NCBI GenBank assembly: GCA_002189035.1
Contig: NEEC01000004.1
Coordinates: 2,418,001-2,482,000, forward strand
Reading direction: 5' to 3'
DNA: 64,000 nucleotides
From: Utricularia gibba
Taxonomy: Eukaryota > Streptophyta > Magnoliopsida > Lamiales > Lentibulariaceae
Below the pieces are notes generated by a model, which was not told the origin of the DNA, made no database searches, and was given only the letters and a program-made list of their open reading frames with translations. How positions within the stretch are numbered: position 1 is the first letter of the stretch; each line of letters begins with the position of its first letter. The position numbers and the translations under genes were made by a program. Below are positions 24,673 through 36,536 of the stretch, one piece after another.

Positions 24673-26868
24673 TCCCCCTCAAACGAGGCTATGGTTAGAG
24701 AGTGAGTTTGCTATGAAACATTACCCACATTGACTTTGTGAGAGGTTTGATAAACAAATCAACCACTTGAGATGAGACACGCATTAGGTGATTAAGAGAT
24801 CTTTGGCAACCTTCTCATAAACAAAGTAAGAATCCAGCTCAATATCTTTACTATGACGATGAAGAATAGGGTTCATAATCATGTGAACCGCAGCACTAAA
24901 GTGTAATAGGAGAAGTGTCTTGGAGTAAATGGCAATTACTTGAGATCATGAAGCAAGTAATAGAGCCATTGAGTTTCTACAATAGCTTGGGCCATTGAGC
25001 GATATTCAACCTTTAGTGCTGGAGTGAGAAACAGTCCTCTACTTGGAAGAGAATTAGGAAATATAGTTGTTTCAAAGAAGATGTAGTAACTAGTGACAGA
25101 AAGTCGGATGATGGGCAAATCGCCCAATCAATTGTAAGAACCCAAGGGGTAGAATGATTACCAGTGTGTGCATTGGGCATATGGGATCGGGATTGCTACT
25201 CTAATTAGATTTCTTGTAAGGCTTCGACCAAACAAAAAGAACAATGCACTGGTTTGATGAACCGAATTTTGCTTAGATGAAAATTGAGCACTCAAACAAC
25301 AAGAATTCTTTGTTTAAAAATATAAGAAAACAACTAGAAACAAAATAACCTTAAAAGCAAAAGGAAAAGCAAAAAACCCGTAAGTAGGTGAGTGGAATTG
25401 ATCAAGAAAACATGATCTTCGTTGAGGTAGTTAAGCCATAGTGGGCTATGCAATCATGGACCACATTACTGAAGATTTGTTATCGAGTTCAGATTTTCCA
25501 ACAAACTCTCCCTTGAAGTCAGCATCATTCACAAGTCCAAGTTTGCTCCTCAATATTGCAAACATACCAACTTAGAGGGGCTTAGTTCACATATCACCTA
25601 TCTGCAGTTCTGTTGGATAGTATTAAACATGTTTTTGCTGATCATGGAGTAATTCTCTTATAACACTTGATGGAAATGTGCTTGAAACACAAGATCTTTA
25701 ATCATGGCAATTGCACTTGAAAAATCACAATGCAATTTAGTCGCCATAATCTACTTCATACCCAAATCTTCTAGCAATTTTTCCAACCATAGTTTGCTGT
25801 TAATGAAACAACAATGTATTCAGCTTATGCCATAGATTGGGAGATCAATCTTTGTTTTTTTGAACTACAACTGGTCATTAAAGTTCCAATGTGGAGAGTA
25901 TAACCACTTGAACTCTTGTAATCAACATCACCTACAAAGTTTGAATCTACATAACCTTCAAGTTGATGAGTTGTATTTGTTATAACAGAGTAGGCCATAA
26001 TATGTAGTGCTAGCAACATAGCAAATAACTGTTTAATACAAGTGATCAAATTTGTTGTTGGTTGATGCATGCACTATGAGATAAAATCAATAGTTTGTGC
26101 TAAGCCCAGTTTTGTATAAGTTAAAAACATGAGATACTTGATCATTGCCTTGATAAGTATACTGTTAATATTGGGATTGGTTTGAGTTACAAGATTAGTG
26201 GTTTTAGCACCCACTAGGATTTGTGTGTAGAAGCTCTAGTGTCAAAGACCCATTTAGTAGAACCTACAGTAACATCCAAATGAAGAGCTTGAAAGGATTG
26301 GGAAAAAGCCACCATCGATGAGCCATTGGGAAGATACCATCACATTTTGGTGATATGTCCAAATGTATCACAAATTTGAAAAATTTCATTTTCGTACAAC
26401 TTACATTCCTTAAGTGTCATATGATGTTTCCTTGGTGGTGGACAGTGAGCTCGGTAAGGTTATTAATGAATTTGTGGGCTGTTGAGCTTGAAACCCACTA
26501 CCAACATATGAAAAAGAGATGCTGCAAGTGTTTTTGGATTGGTTTTTTGTCAATTAGCTTGATAGGAGGATGGGATGAGGGAGAATGATGAGAAAATTTG
26601 TGTTGAGCTCATAAATGTGAAGTTGGGGAATTAATTTAGAGTATGTGGGTCTTGAGAGAATAATTAGTATCGATTGTACACAACAACTAGATGATTGTGT
26701 TTCACTCGTAAGATGGCCGACAAGGTTTTGAATTTCATCCAAAGACAAGACCTATTCTTGCCAAAGAAGATAATTGGTGGAACTGAGCTTGATGGTAGCC
26801 ATGAGATCTATGAGTGTGGGAAGTTAGTGGTAGGTGTGAGGATCAAAAAAAGTTACTCTCATGAGATA
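24673..26868 (-). pseudogene. Chimeric copia internal remnant: gag end and two RNase H ends
   Basis: From right to left on the minus strand: a gag-like stretch (LDEIQNLVGHL near 26700); a protease-like DTRAS near 26230; an RNase H block at 25825-26070 (YVDSNFVGDVDYKSSSGYTL, then CSSKKQ) continuing to about 25560; and a second RNase H block at 24690-25127 (SVTSYYIFF, KVEYRSMAQAIVETQWL, then DIELDSYFV). A second polypurine-like tract AAGGGAGAG at about 25505-25515 is followed by a possible LTR at 25133-25503. Two RNase H ends in one element mean that at least two copia copies are mixed here. Integrase and most of the RT are absent. Confidence 0.7.
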
Positions 26869-26880
26869 ACTCTGATACCA
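26869..26880 (-). other. Copia primer-binding site
   Basis: Read on the minus strand it is TGGTATCAGAGT, one base from the standard plant copia site TGGTATCAGAGC that pairs with the 3' end of initiator-methionine tRNA. It directly abuts the LTR end at 26881, which fixes that boundary. Confidence 0.9.
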
Positions 26881-27132
26881 TGAATCATTGTAAATGATGG
26901 AAGAAAATCCTATTCAATCTTTAGGAAGATTTATATTACTAGTTTGTAAATAGACTATTTAAAGAGATTCTAATGAATGAAAAAGGAATTTAAACTCAAT
27001 CTTTGTACGAGAGATCATCTCCCAGCAAAAACTCTAGATTTCTTTGATTTAATTCATTGACTCCTGCTTGATTGCAATTGTTTATTCAAGGTTACAATAG
27101 CATATGGGCTAGGCAATCACCTTATAGTGAGA

Positions 27133-30100
27133 AGCTATGATATTAGAATTCGACCCAAAGGCCTCTAGGCCGAATCTCATTTAAGGGTACGGGATTCTAG
27201 TATGGATTTGCACACTTCCTGTATCTCATTATATTAATATTTATAATAAAAATTGTGATTGTTTTCACAGTTCATGCCATCGTTCTCATGAACCCACACT
27301 TAAAGAAAACCTTAGAACTACAATCATTTCCCTCTAATCGGTAAGAAAGATTTGTCCTTTTTCTTATTCTTCGATTCCTCTTTGCTTAGATTTCACCATG
27401 AATTTTTCTTTTAGTCATTTGATGTATTTTGCATCCTACTCTCAATCTCAATTCTCAACTATTTCATTATGGGTGGCTTCTAATTTTTAATTGCAAGAAT
27501 AACTACTAGAAAATGAAACTTGCACTAGGTATATAGTTTTAGACTTGAGTGTTTGACACCAACAGCCCTTCCATATGTTTCTTTTTTATTCTTCAACTTT
27601 CAAATACTTTTCTTTCTTCTTATTCTTCGTTATGATATTTTTGTTCTATATTTGATATTGTTTGTTTGATTTGTCCCTATTGTTAGGAATTATTGATCAC
27701 TTTGGAAATTTGTCATTATTGTAAGAAAGACAATTTCAAAAGGTGGAAATAAAATATTTAGTTGCAACTATTGCAATGTAGAATTATAGGCTCATATTTC
27801 AGAGTTTGAGCTCTTCTAACAAAAACCACTGACCAAGGTGCTAAGATATGTTAAGCTATTACTCCAACACAACTCACTGAAGTGAAAGCATTAGAAGAAT
27901 AATCTATTCAAAAAATAGATCAAAATTGGCTTATTGCCTACTATAAGCAATAGATTAGGAGAAAGATCTCATACTCCAAGTCTAGATTATGGATCTTCAT
28001 CTCAAGTATTTTTCTCATCTACTTTAGTTGATGAAGATTGTTAATGTGAAGGAAAGAAGCACAAACTTGCAAAACAAAAGATATTAGAAGAATTATGGAA
28101 TATAAAAGATAAGAAAGAAATAGACAATAAAATTGCAAAAGATTTCTACACTAGTGGTATTCCATTCAAATTTGCATGTTGTGCTTATTTTATTAAAGCA
28201 ATGTCCTTACTTGATTTAAAAAAAACTACCTGCTAATTAATTTTTAGCATTTTTTTTACACATCTCATTGTTGTATATTTCTATTTATCATTTATAATAC
28301 ATTTTTATAATATAGGTTATTTACCACCCAATTTGATAGTTTGTTAGAAAAACATGGATAGTGAAAGGAAACACATTGAAAAGTTATTCAATCCTACAGC
28401 AAGCACATGGGATTCAAAAGGTATAAACATTGTAACTGATGGTCGAATAGATGTTGAAAGGAAGACTTTGATTAAATTTATTATTCCAAATGAATCTAGA
28501 AGCATTTTTTGGCGAGCATCCAATTGGCCATGTGAAAAGTGGACGCTCTATTGCTTTATTAATTAGGTAAGTAGTAACTGATGCTAGAGCATTAAATATC
28601 GTTCAAATAATAATGGATAATGTTGCAAATTGTAAAGCTTCAAGTCATATGATTGAAAAAGTATATCTAAAGGTAGTTTAATTTTAATTCAATTTATGTA
28701 GATTTATTTAATACATGTAGTATATTTATACCTCTAACACACTATTGTATATTTAACAATGCAGATTTTGTGAACATTGTGTATTGTTTATACATTAAAT
28801 CTTATCATGAAGGGACATTTGCTTCCACACCAGCTATATAGGCTAAAGATATTGTTGGTGAAGTATCCATAATTAAGAATTTTATTATGAATCATAAAAG
28901 AAGGTTAGTTATATTTAGAAAATACTCAAGTATATCATTTTTGAAGGTTTCCAAAACTAGATTTGCATCTCATGTGATTGTATTATCTTGATTTAAATTT
29001 CTTGTCAATTCATTGCAAAAGATGGTTGTTAGTGATAAATGGAATTCATGTGATGATGGGGAAAGGAGAAAAACTAATTTAGTTAAACAAAGAATATTAG
29101 ATCGTTATTTATGGACTTGTATTAATTATATTCTTAGAGTTTCATAGCCTATTGTGAAATATATTAGATTATGTGATATGGGTCAACCCACTCTTTATTT
29201 AATTTATGAACAACAGGATATTATGTTGATGAAGGTGAAGTAGGCTATATATTCTTTTGATAATGGTGAGGAGTACCACTTAATGTTTTGGGTTGATGTC
29301 GTAAAAATCATACATGAAAGATGTACACAAAGTCTTACTCCTTTGCATGCTATCGTTTATTGTTTGAATCCCACGTTAGCTTTCATTTTAATTTCATTGG
29401 AGTATTCCTTTCATTCATGAATCAAATGATGTTGCATATTATTTTTATAATCAATGTTTTATAGGTATGCTACTAAAGAATGGAGAGATCAACATCTAAA
29501 CTTGCTTGAGATAGAATGTGATTTGGTCCATTCAAAGTTGAAAGATGAGTTCCTCAATTGATACTTTCTTGATTCTAGGTTTTAGCAAAAGGAGAAGTGA
29601 AAGAAGAATTGACAACTTTTTTGAGGTACTCACATCAATTTGGTGAACCTGAATCTTTGGTAGATAAACTACATATGAAGCCAATATCATGGTGCTATTC
29701 TTGTGGTGTTCAAACATCACATCTTTCACATCTAGCGAAAAGAGTTTATGATTAGCCTTTTTCTTCTTCTTAAAGTGAAATGAATTGGAATATTTACTCA
29801 TTCATCCATTCAAAATGAAGAAACAAACTAACCTCAAAAAGGGTGGAAGATTTAGTTTTTGTGCATAGCAATTTTTGATTTTTTTCAAGGAAAACATCAA
29901 AGTACCAATAAGGTATTTAAAAGATGTGGGATGTTAACCATTCAAGATCTCTGATAGATACAACTATCTTGAATTCGCCAAGCTATCTATTAATAATCCA
30001 AAATTTGAGAGTATCATATTTAGTAATGATAATGATGATGAAATTGAAGTTCTACAAGAGTTTGATGATTGATGAAAATTTCTTACTTCGTTTTGTTAAA

Positions 30101-30270
30101 TATCAGATTATAAGGTGTTTTGATACTTATTATTTTGATCATTGCACTTGATCCATCTTAATATTTTCTTCTAATCGTAAACTTGTTTTCTATTAGGGTG
30201 GGATATTTGTTTTTTGCATTAGATAAAGTCTCAATTTACATTTTAAAATATTAAAAATATTATGTGTAAC
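27133..30270 (+). mobile_element. Probable hAT element inserted in the copia 5' LTR
   Basis: LTR homology stops after TAGTGAGA (27125-27132) and resumes with TAGTAAAA (30271-30278). These match at six of eight bases, consistent with a decayed 8-bp hAT target duplication. The interval contains a decayed hAT transposase gene. Clear terminal inverted repeats were not found, so the ends are approximate. Confidence 0.6.
27690..29910 (+). pseudogene. hAT-family transposase relic (BED finger, DUF659, hAT C-terminal domain)
   Basis: Domains appear in the expected order across several frames. GGNKIFSCNYCN is like a BED zinc finger (about 27750). AKDFYTSGIPFKFA is near 28140. STWDSKGINIVTDGRIDVER matches the DUF659 block (about 28400-28470). 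TDA...MDNVANCKASS is the second acidic block. ETRFAS-type KTRFASHVIVL is near 28960. NPTLAF and KEWRD follow, and the C-terminal dimerisation-like segment is near 29690-29830. Stops and frame changes are frequent, so no active transposase can be made. The longest intact piece is 28354-28566. Confidence 0.8.
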
Positions 30271-30324
30271 TAGTAAAAGTGGTTTGATTATCTTGACACT
30301 TATGTAAGTTGCATTGGTTCATCA

Positions 30325-30770
30325 ATGTCTTCATCTTAAATCACAGAATAAGCTCAATTGGTAAGATGGTCTCAAACTTTAGTCCATGGAATGAGGTATC
30401 AGTGTAAGCAAACATTGGCTTTATACAAAATGTTGAGAGTAGGGATAGTAAAAAAAGTCAAACCAATAGACATTCAATCTAGTGGGGAATTGATAGGTTT
30501 TATTGAGTTGATGTTTCATAAACTATAACTTACTTTCTATTTCGATGGTTCTTATTTGAAAAAGAAATCATAAATTTTGAAACAATTGAAACTAAAACCA
30601 AATTTTATGATTTCGGTTCGAACCATAGTTTTAATAAACTTATGAAACATTAATTGAAAAAAGAAAATTTTATTTTAAATTATAAAAAAGTATTTATTAA
30701 ATATTAATTATTCAAAATTAATAATTAGATGTGAGCAAATAGTATGAAATTCATATTAAGTTGCTTGTAC
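30325..30770. other. AT-rich spacer right of the copia element
   Basis: The stretch AGCTCAATTGGTAAGATGG near 30350 resembles a pol III A box as in tRNA-derived SINEs. No B box or tRNA fold follows at a suitable distance, so I make no call. Nothing else is recognised. Confidence 0.4.
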
Positions 30771-31150
30771 ATGGTAATATTTCGTTATATGAAAACATAG
30801 TAATGATTAAAAACCAATGCTTAGGATTTAAATTTATGTAGTTAGCTACTCTTATTTGCAAGCATTGCGAATGTTGCATGGTGATGTTTGCGATTTAATT
30901 GTACTTGGTAATATTTGTTTATTTGTAACTACAATGATAGTTGCAAATAATACTTGCGATATAAATTTATGTGATTAGAAAATTTATTTGCAAGCACTAT
31001 GAAGGTTGCATTGCGATGGTTATGATTTAAATATAGTTAGTTGGTTTCAGTTCATTACAAATACTATGATGGTTATGCTATAGTGTCACATTTTAATTTA
31101 TATGGTTGTAGTTTCTTTATTGACATGCACTATAAAGGTTATATACTCCA
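30771..31150. repeat. Degenerate tandem array, about five units near 65 bp
   Basis: Units share TTTGCAAGCACTATGAAGGT, then TGCGATGGTTATGATTTAAAT, then an AT-rich tail with TATGTAGTTAG. Unit starts are near 30856, 30921, 30988, 31051 and 31116, with a poorer copy before 30856. Divergence between copies is high. Confidence 0.6.
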
Positions 31151-34100
31151 ACTTGTGGATAACACAAACATATAGTTACTATTTCCACAAACCAAAACCA
31201 ACCTTATAGTTTGAAAAATGATAATTTCTTGATAACCAAAAGTAGTTTTTTTTATTTTTTTAGTGCTGACCAAAGATTAATAAACGTTTTTATTTTTTAA
31301 ATTTTCTTGAAGCTGAATAATGGCTAATGTTTCTCATATTTTTTAAATTTTTAAAGTGGATTTGAATCAGTAGTTTTAAACCATTAGTTTAGTTGGTTGG
31401 AGTTGGATTGGAACCACTGTTTCACGTTTTTTAATATACTATGTTTTTATAAAAATTACATTGTTATATTATTAAGTTGCCCAAAATTTCCTTTCTCTTT
31501 CAATTAAGAATTAGAAGAGTTAAGAAATCTTATGTCTTAAAGCTTATGTTGGGATTTGACGATAATCATTCAAGTTTTCTTATTTAGATATGCCTATTTG
31601 GGCATTACATTTTGAAGCACACCTTATCTAGGTCTTTATATATTCAGACATTACTTTGTCCTAAGGCTTCTATCTTGGTATTTCTCAATCTAGATATTAT
31701 TGCTTTGATGATTTTGCTATGTCATGATAATTATAAAAATCAAACACATTATTTGAGTAGAGTGACAAATCAAAATGTCCAAGCCACTTGCACCTACTCC
31801 TAGAAATTGTAACTTGCCAACTATTATGAAACAAAAAAATAAGTAGATTAATCCAACCCATTCTCATTGGACTGATGGTAGATTTCAAGATTTCAATTCT
31901 AAACTACTAATCACTTGATAAATCAGTGTTTATTTTAATTAGCTAGGGGTCTAGTGATGGTACAAAATCTCACATTGGTTACAGACAGAGGTGGGGACAT
32001 GCCTTAATAGAGAGATCTTGCTAATTTTGCTTGAGATTTTTCCCCAGAAGGGAATAACTTAAAACCATGAGGGGTGGGTTCTCAAAGTGGACAATATCGT
32101 ATAAGGTGAATATGGATCATGACATCAAGGTTCTTCATTATTGCATATTTATCCCTTTGTAGTTTGCACCCCTAATTCCCTCCACTTAGAAGAATTTTAC
32201 TTGATGTGCATTACTCCACAAGATGTTAGTTTTATTTAATTTGAAATGTAATTCTATTGAATAGTATTCTTGACTTGGGGCCTTAGAAACATTTTTTGTC
32301 ATGATTTGTCATATGAGCTTTGTTTTTCATTTTTGTGAATCTAATTTGTCATTGAAAATAAAGATTGCAATATTTTAACTTTTGGGTTTAGGTATACTCA
32401 TAAAGAATGAAAAATATAAAACTTTAAAGAAGATAGATAGTGAATGTATCCCATGATTCAACATCCGTACACCTTGATCATTTTGGAAGCCAACTACCTC
32501 TACAATAAAAAGAATTGATGAACTGATGAAAGTAGAGAAATCTAAACTAAAATTGTGTTGCAAGTATTGTCTAAAAGAATATGTAGTTGAATTAAAGAAA
32601 ACATAGTACAAACAACATGATTTATTATTTGAAATTTCAAAAGATAGATATTTTACATTGAAGCCATTTCAAACATTATCTCCTTTCTCTCCCTGAAATA
32701 TCTATAGGATGCCCTTCAAAAAGGAATCGATTTCAATAAAGATTTTCTCATTTTTGCCCTACATAAGAGTATTCTATTTAGATTTCAAGATGTGGAATAA
32801 TCTTCAAACAAATGCAAGATTGATAAAGGAAAATTTCTAAATCATTGTAAAAATTAAAGTTGTGTGTGAAATAAATTTTTAAGTTATATTCCGCACACTG
32901 TACAAATCAAAACAAAATACATAGTAGTTTTAAGAGTTAAACACAACAAATTGATGTTTGTGATGTTAAAGTTTTATGCATTTTGATTGTCACAAAAATA
33001 ATTATTAGTTAAAACTAACTATAATGTAATAGCAAAGATACAAAAATAAAGTTAACGATATGGAAAACTAATAAAGTTAATTTACCAATTAAAAATTTGA
33101 ATGTGGGTTCCAAGGGATGTATTGACTTGGTTTTGTATATCAAAATCTTACGGTGTTTTTTTTAACTTTAGATTATTTATATCTGTCCAAACTAACCTTT
33201 ATGAGTTTTCGACTTTAATTTTTTGAGTTTTCTTAAATTATCTTACGTTTTGGCATACCATTTTTTAAGATATAAAAGATTAGGTTTACTTGATCCTATT
33301 GATATTTACTCAAACAAGTTTAGGCATGAATCAATATCTCAATTTTTTAATCTACCTCTAAGTTGGGTTTCTTAAATTAGATGTTTTACCTTTTTTCCCT
33401 CCTATATCTATCTTAGTGTTAAAGAAAAAATACACAAACTCTCTCAAGTTTTGGTCCTTACACCACCCCAATACATACCCCCTTCTATCCTCAATTCATC
33501 ATATTAAAATCTAGTCACTCATAACATAGTCATAGATAAAAGAACATTTTTAGTTACAGTAATAACAACAAAATTATAAGTTGAAGGAAAATGTTTAAAT
33601 GAAGAAAATATTAATGGAGTCATATCCTATTCTTGCAATACTACTCCACACTATCCCTATTAGGAGTTGCGTATGCCTTGAATTGGGTTTTAGGCTCTTC
33701 GGGCTAAAACGAAATTTCCTTTCTTCTTCCTCTTCTATTTTTATTTGGATTGTCTTCTGTATAAAACTTATGTATTTAAAACTCTTTAAAATGTGTCTTT
33801 TTTCTTCATAATAATGTCCTTGGAGGTTGTGCAAAATATCGCCCTCATTTTCTCCTTCATCCTTAGCAACTTTTGTGTCATATCTTCTTTATGTTTATCT
33901 TTTTGTGTGTTATCACTTCTTTCCCCTTTAATATCCTTCTTTAGTGTCTTTTTTCAGAGCAAATCGTCCTCATATCTTGTCCGCGTATTTGCATATTGTA
34001 CCTCCACCCTATATTAGGTGCCATCTATTCTTAACATATAAATTAGACTTGATTTTTTTTCTAAGATGATGTTAGTAAACTTAGAAAAATATTAGAAAAA

Positions 34101-36536
34101 ATAAAGTTGATTAAATCATCTATTTAGCTCACATTGACACATAGAAATAAAAATAATATTAAAACCAATAAAATATTTAAAACACCATCTAGAACACTTG
34201 ATTTTAAATCATATTCATTTTATAATATAAAATCACTTGAGAATAGTTTGTTATCAAAGATCGCATGAAGGAGTCCCATGGTATGATAATATCTTCATGT
34301 GAAGATTTGATTATCATACATTTCATCATAACCTACAAATCTTGAAAAATTGTTTGTACAACCGAGAGGTTATTGTGTCACTATACTATCCATAGTGCAA
34401 CAAACTCTAGACCTCATCTCACAAGTTAAATAGCACAAGACTTCATATATTTTGAAGGTTTTCAAGTTATTATCCTAACCTTTAGTAATCTTAAAATATG
34501 AAAGTTTTCAGCTCACTATCCTTACCTTCATACGATACAATTTTTAAAGTTATTAAATTATTATCATGCACTTATTGGTTTGTTGAGTTAGAAGTTTTTT
34601 TGGTCACTACCCTCACATTCTTTCATTTTAGACTTTTGATTTCTCGAACAAAGCAACATCAACATTTTGAGTCTTTCAACATTTAGGACTAATCAGTGTC
34701 GAGGCTTTCATAGGATGTTGAAGACTATGAAGTCAAATGGCTTCAAACACTTTTGAAAGCCTCAATATTGAACTTTACTTGTTTGAGCCTTTTGAGTTAA
34801 GTAACATTGAGACTTCAAAGATTAATGAAGTTTGTTGGATCACAAATTGTGCCTTTATTCGGTTTGAATCTCTTGGCCTTCTATGACCAAGTAGAATAAA
34901 GGCTACCATGTAGTTTGAAGAGGTTTGAATATTTTGTCCATTTGCACTAGTGAGTATCGAGACTTTCAAAAATTAATGAAGGTTGTAGAGTCATTACTAT
35001 TGCCTTTATTTTGTTTAAATGACATATAATATTCTACAAAAAATTAAACAAGATAAATTGGGTCACACACATGATTGTAAAATAAAACATGTTTCAACAT
35101 GATCAAATATATCCAAATATCATTTTGAATTCATCATGCACATAGACAAGGATGGAATGGCGGATTTGTATCTCTTTAACCAATTCAATGAAGTTTATTT
35201 CTCCTTTATAAGGAGTCTTAGCACCTCAACTAGGTCAATCAAGGACTCCTCAATTAGTTTGGCCTTCCCCTTACTAGTATGGCCACTCTCCCAACCATCT
35301 CCATCTGTTCATTTCCTCTCGAAGGTTCGTTCTTTTTTAGGTGCAAGAGCATCGAGACCCTTTGTGGTGAGAAGGGTCATCGAGAATTATAACACTGCTA
35401 TTTTTGTTGTTCTTGAGTAAATGCTAGTTATCCCACTTTAGATGAGGCTCAAATGATTTTTGTTGAGTGAGATAAGTATGGGTGAGGAAATTGAATCTAC
35501 TTATCTTTGTTCCTGAACTTCATTCATTTTGCATCACATTTCAAAACTTTGAAGTTGTGGCATTAAATCCCCTATATAAAAGATCAGGTCTCCTTAAAGC
35601 ATTTTGGTGGAAAATTCGTCAAAAATAGGGTAAAACTAGTGAGAAGACAAGAACTTTTCATCATATTGATGACTGCCAAGATGTTGTCTACAGATTTAAA
35701 CTTGAGAACATAATCATACACGAGCTATTGAAGTGTTTCCCCTTGATGCAAGTTGATAGCGAACCACATAGCGTTGTTCTTTGGAGTTTTGGGTATATGT
35801 ATCACAAAAGGCCATCATGTCACAAGCAATGATGAACAATCAAGTTTCATATGGGATCATGCCTATGAGCCAACTACAAAGGTGACAATTTGAGGTTCTC
35901 TAATTGATTTGTTCCTCTATATGGGTTGGTAGTGAGATGGGCATATGACTTGGTGAGGTGGCCAAAGAAACCTGATTTTTAGCTAGCCCAATTAACATTT
36001 CCATCCAAAAGTAATAATTGGTGCTATTGAGATTGATAATAAAGAACTTCTTAAACATGTTGATGTTACTAAGGAATATGTGGATATTGGCAAAAGCAGT
36101 TAGAGGATAAGGGTCAATTAAACTAGCGAAGCAAGTTGCTCATGTTTGCAAGAGATTTTGAGAAAGTAGAGAATCAAAGTACAAAAAGATGACGTGTTTT
36201 TTTCCACACAAAATCACTACAAGAATTGCAAATAAATACAAGATAACTAATTGTTGTTATAAAGTTTAACCTTGAGATAATGCTCTCTTCTATAGTTGAA
36301 TCTTGATAAGAATGATATCAAGTACAGAGGAGGGTACACTAATTGCCTTAGTGTATATTTATCCGAATAAGATTTCCTTATATTATTGATCAATTTTATC
36401 ATTTACAAAATTGGTCATTTACAAAATTGGTCACATTGAGGTAAAAATTTTTAACTTAGGATGAATACTTTTTTCACATACTTCATCAAAGATGGCCAGA
36501 TTTGTAATATACTTCTATGTTGAATGAATTGACTGA
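31151..36536. other. Long AT-rich intergenic region, decayed repeats only
   Basis: No intact gene is visible. At 31950-32105 there is a block with CTCACATTGGT, GGTGGG and GGACAATAT in the order seen in a short interspersed repeat common in plant genomes; the family name is uncertain. At 34800-35020 a block of about 65 bp occurs twice, 149 bp apart (GAGACTTCAAAGATTAATGA and GAGACTTTCAAAAATTAATG). A minus-strand patch near 35640-35760 (LHQGETLQ.LVYDYVLKFKS) is weakly gag-like. Open frames such as 32375-32611 and 33599-34017 are pyrimidine- or A/T-driven and show no motif. Confidence 0.4.

Larger units (their letters stand above)
22000..30324 (-). mobile_element. Old Ty1/copia insertion, both LTRs split by later insertions
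   Basis: The left (3') LTR consists of 22000-22208 plus about 24595-24672. The right (5') LTR consists of 26881-27132 plus 30271-30324. The two LTRs align along their length, for example TTTGATTGCAACC with CTTGATTGCAATT, and ATTATCTTGGTACTTATGT with ATTATCTTGACACTTATGT. The flanks ATGGC (21995-21999) and ATGTC (30325-30329) are a 5-bp duplication with one change. A primer-binding site (26869-26880) and a polypurine tract (24673-24684) sit immediately inside the LTRs. Only about 2.2 kb of internal DNA remains, so most of pol is missing. Confidence 0.8.

Noticed and set aside
30345-30400. tRNA-like A box (AGCTCAATTGGTAAGATGG)
   Set aside because: No B box, acceptor stem or cloverleaf could be drawn from the surrounding bases.
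31950-32105. Block resembling a short TRIM/SINE-type repeat such as Cassandra
   Set aside because: The order of phrases is suggestive, but I could not confirm ends, a target duplication or a 5S-like promoter, so I do not name a family.
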